Shown here piece after piece: positions 63,323 through 64,000 of a stretch of DNA of 64,000 nucleotides. The notes under the pieces were generated by a model, which was not told the DNA's origin, searched no databases, and saw only the letters and a program-made list of their open reading frames with translations. A program made the translations under genes and the position numbers. The stretch is from Dactylosporangium fulvum. GTDB taxonomy: Bacteria > Actinomycetota > Actinomycetes > Mycobacteriales > Micromonosporaceae. Position 1 is the stretch's first letter. Each line of letters starts with the position of its first letter. Where the stretch lies: assembly GCF_025137375.1 (NCBI RefSeq), contig NZ_CP073720.1:6162501-6226500 (forward strand), read 5' to 3'.

Positions 63323-64000
63323 CGTTCTGCCCTTTCCGGCGCGACCGCGCTGTCGACCCACCGCCGGACCGCCTCCGCGGTCGTGCCGGCGTGGTGCTCC
63401 ATCATCGTGAAGTGGTTGCCGGGCACGTCGATCGTCGTGTCCGCGTCCTGCCACGAGGTCTGCCACTCCTCGCGGCTGTACGGCCCGTCCGGCCCGGCGG
63501 CCACGATCGGCTCGGAGGAGCGCAGCAGCAGCGACGACGCGGCCAGCGGCGCCGGGCGCCAACCGGCGAAGAGGTCGAAGTACCAGCTCATCGCGGTCAG
63601 GCGGGCGGAGTCCAGTGTCGCGAAGAGGCCCTGCCGGTCGAACATGCCGTCGATGAGCTCGGCCTGGAACTTCGCCAGCGGCGAGTCCTCGGTCGCCGGG
63701 TACGTGTCCAGCAGCACGACCCCGGCCGCCGGGGTGCCCAGCTCCTGCAGGCGCGACGCGGCGGCGTGGGCGAGCAGCCCGCCGCCGGACGAGCCGAGCA
63801 GCACGGCCGGGCGGCCGCCGACACACTCGCCGACCAGTTCGGCCTGCATGTCGGTGACGGTCTCCCACGTCGCCGGGAGCCGCTCGCCGGTCAGGAAGCC
63901 GGGCACCGACAGCGCCCAGACGTCGAACGTCTCCCGGAAGCCGGCGGCCAGCCGCGCGTACTGGTGGACGCCCGCGAGCGCCACGAACGAGCTGAAGCAG
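63319..64000 (-). CDS. C-terminal thioesterase domain of a modular PKS (partial, runs off the window)
   Basis: The open frame continues through the right edge. The visible 226 residues are a type I PKS thioesterase: SFVALAGVHQYARLAAGF, VWALSVPGFLTGERLP, the nucleophile elbow LLGSSGGGLLAHAAA, the Asp in LLDTYPATEDSP and the His in VPGNHFTMMEHHAGTTAEAV. This is the form found at the end of macrolide synthases, so the last PKS protein of the pathway, with lactone-forming or hydrolytic release, lies to the right. The bimodular PKS at 23039 ends in a docking tail and would feed this line directly or through other proteins. Confidence 0.93.
   Translation of the reverse strand, partial: CFSSFVALAGVHQYARLAAGFRETFDVWALSVPGFLTGERLPATWETVTDMQAELVGECVGGRPAVLLGSSGGGLLAHAAASRLQELGTPAAGVVLLDTYPATEDSPLAKFQAELIDGMFDRQGLFATLDSARLTAMSWYFDLFAGWRPAPLAASSLLLRSSEPIVAAGPDGPYSREEWQTSWQDADTTIDVPGNHFTMMEHHAGTTAEAVRRWVDSAVAPERAER

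Overview
The window is very GC-rich with strong G/C third-position bias. Its genes are packed into translationally coupled runs (ATGA, GTGA and similar overlaps). It carries type I PKS, NRPS, LuxR-family cluster regulators and a bldA-type TTA codon. This fits a filamentous actinomycete, perhaps of the Micromonosporaceae or Pseudonocardiaceae, although the sequence does not fix the genus. Nearly all of it is one large hybrid biosynthetic gene cluster that runs off the right edge.

Layout. (1) 176-8404, minus strand, is one coupled operon: a PKS with a built-in class III aminotransferase, a fatty-acyl-AMP ligase (FAAL), a HAD hydrolase and futalosine hydrolase (mqnB). (2) 8528-14141 holds a rhomboid-like protein, then a minus-strand run (truncated PaaK/EhpF-like adenylase, mqnE, ferredoxin, Sfp-type phosphopantetheinyl transferase), then mqnD with a small membrane protein on the plus strand. 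(3) 14228-22938 is a regulatory block: three overlapping large LuxR (LAL) regulators and a PimM-like PAS-LuxR regulator with a TTA codon. (4) 23039-32884 is a bimodular PKS. (5) 33093-34084 carries MbtH and a type II thioesterase. (6) 34077-49694 holds two divergent NRPSs, each C-A-T-C-A-T-C, sharing a 1,521-bp inverted repeat that is exactly one adenylation-domain cassette. (7) 49696-58127 holds an MFS exporter, sugar genes (SDRs and a SpnQ/E1-type 3-dehydratase), a glycosyltransferase, mqnA and mqnC. (8) 58136-64000, minus strand, holds two glycosyltransferases, two unusual stand-alone acyltransferase-like proteins, a second type II thioesterase and the thioesterase end of another PKS protein.

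The main observation is that all five enzymes of the futalosine route from chorismate to 1,4-dihydroxy-6-naphthoate (MqnA, B, C, D, E) are spread across this cluster. The later menaquinone genes (prenylation, decarboxylation, methylation) are absent from the window. A truncated aryl-acid adenylase is coupled to mqnE, and similar operator-like sites precede the mqnD, mqnA and sugar operons. The best reading is that menaquinone chemistry has been recruited to supply a dihydroxynaphthoate unit to a glycosylated PKS/NRPS product. The FAAL/PKS-aminotransferase pair should make a beta-amino acyl unit, as in iturin-type logic, and the first NRPS adenylation domain carries the ornithine code. The final structure cannot be derived from this window alone.
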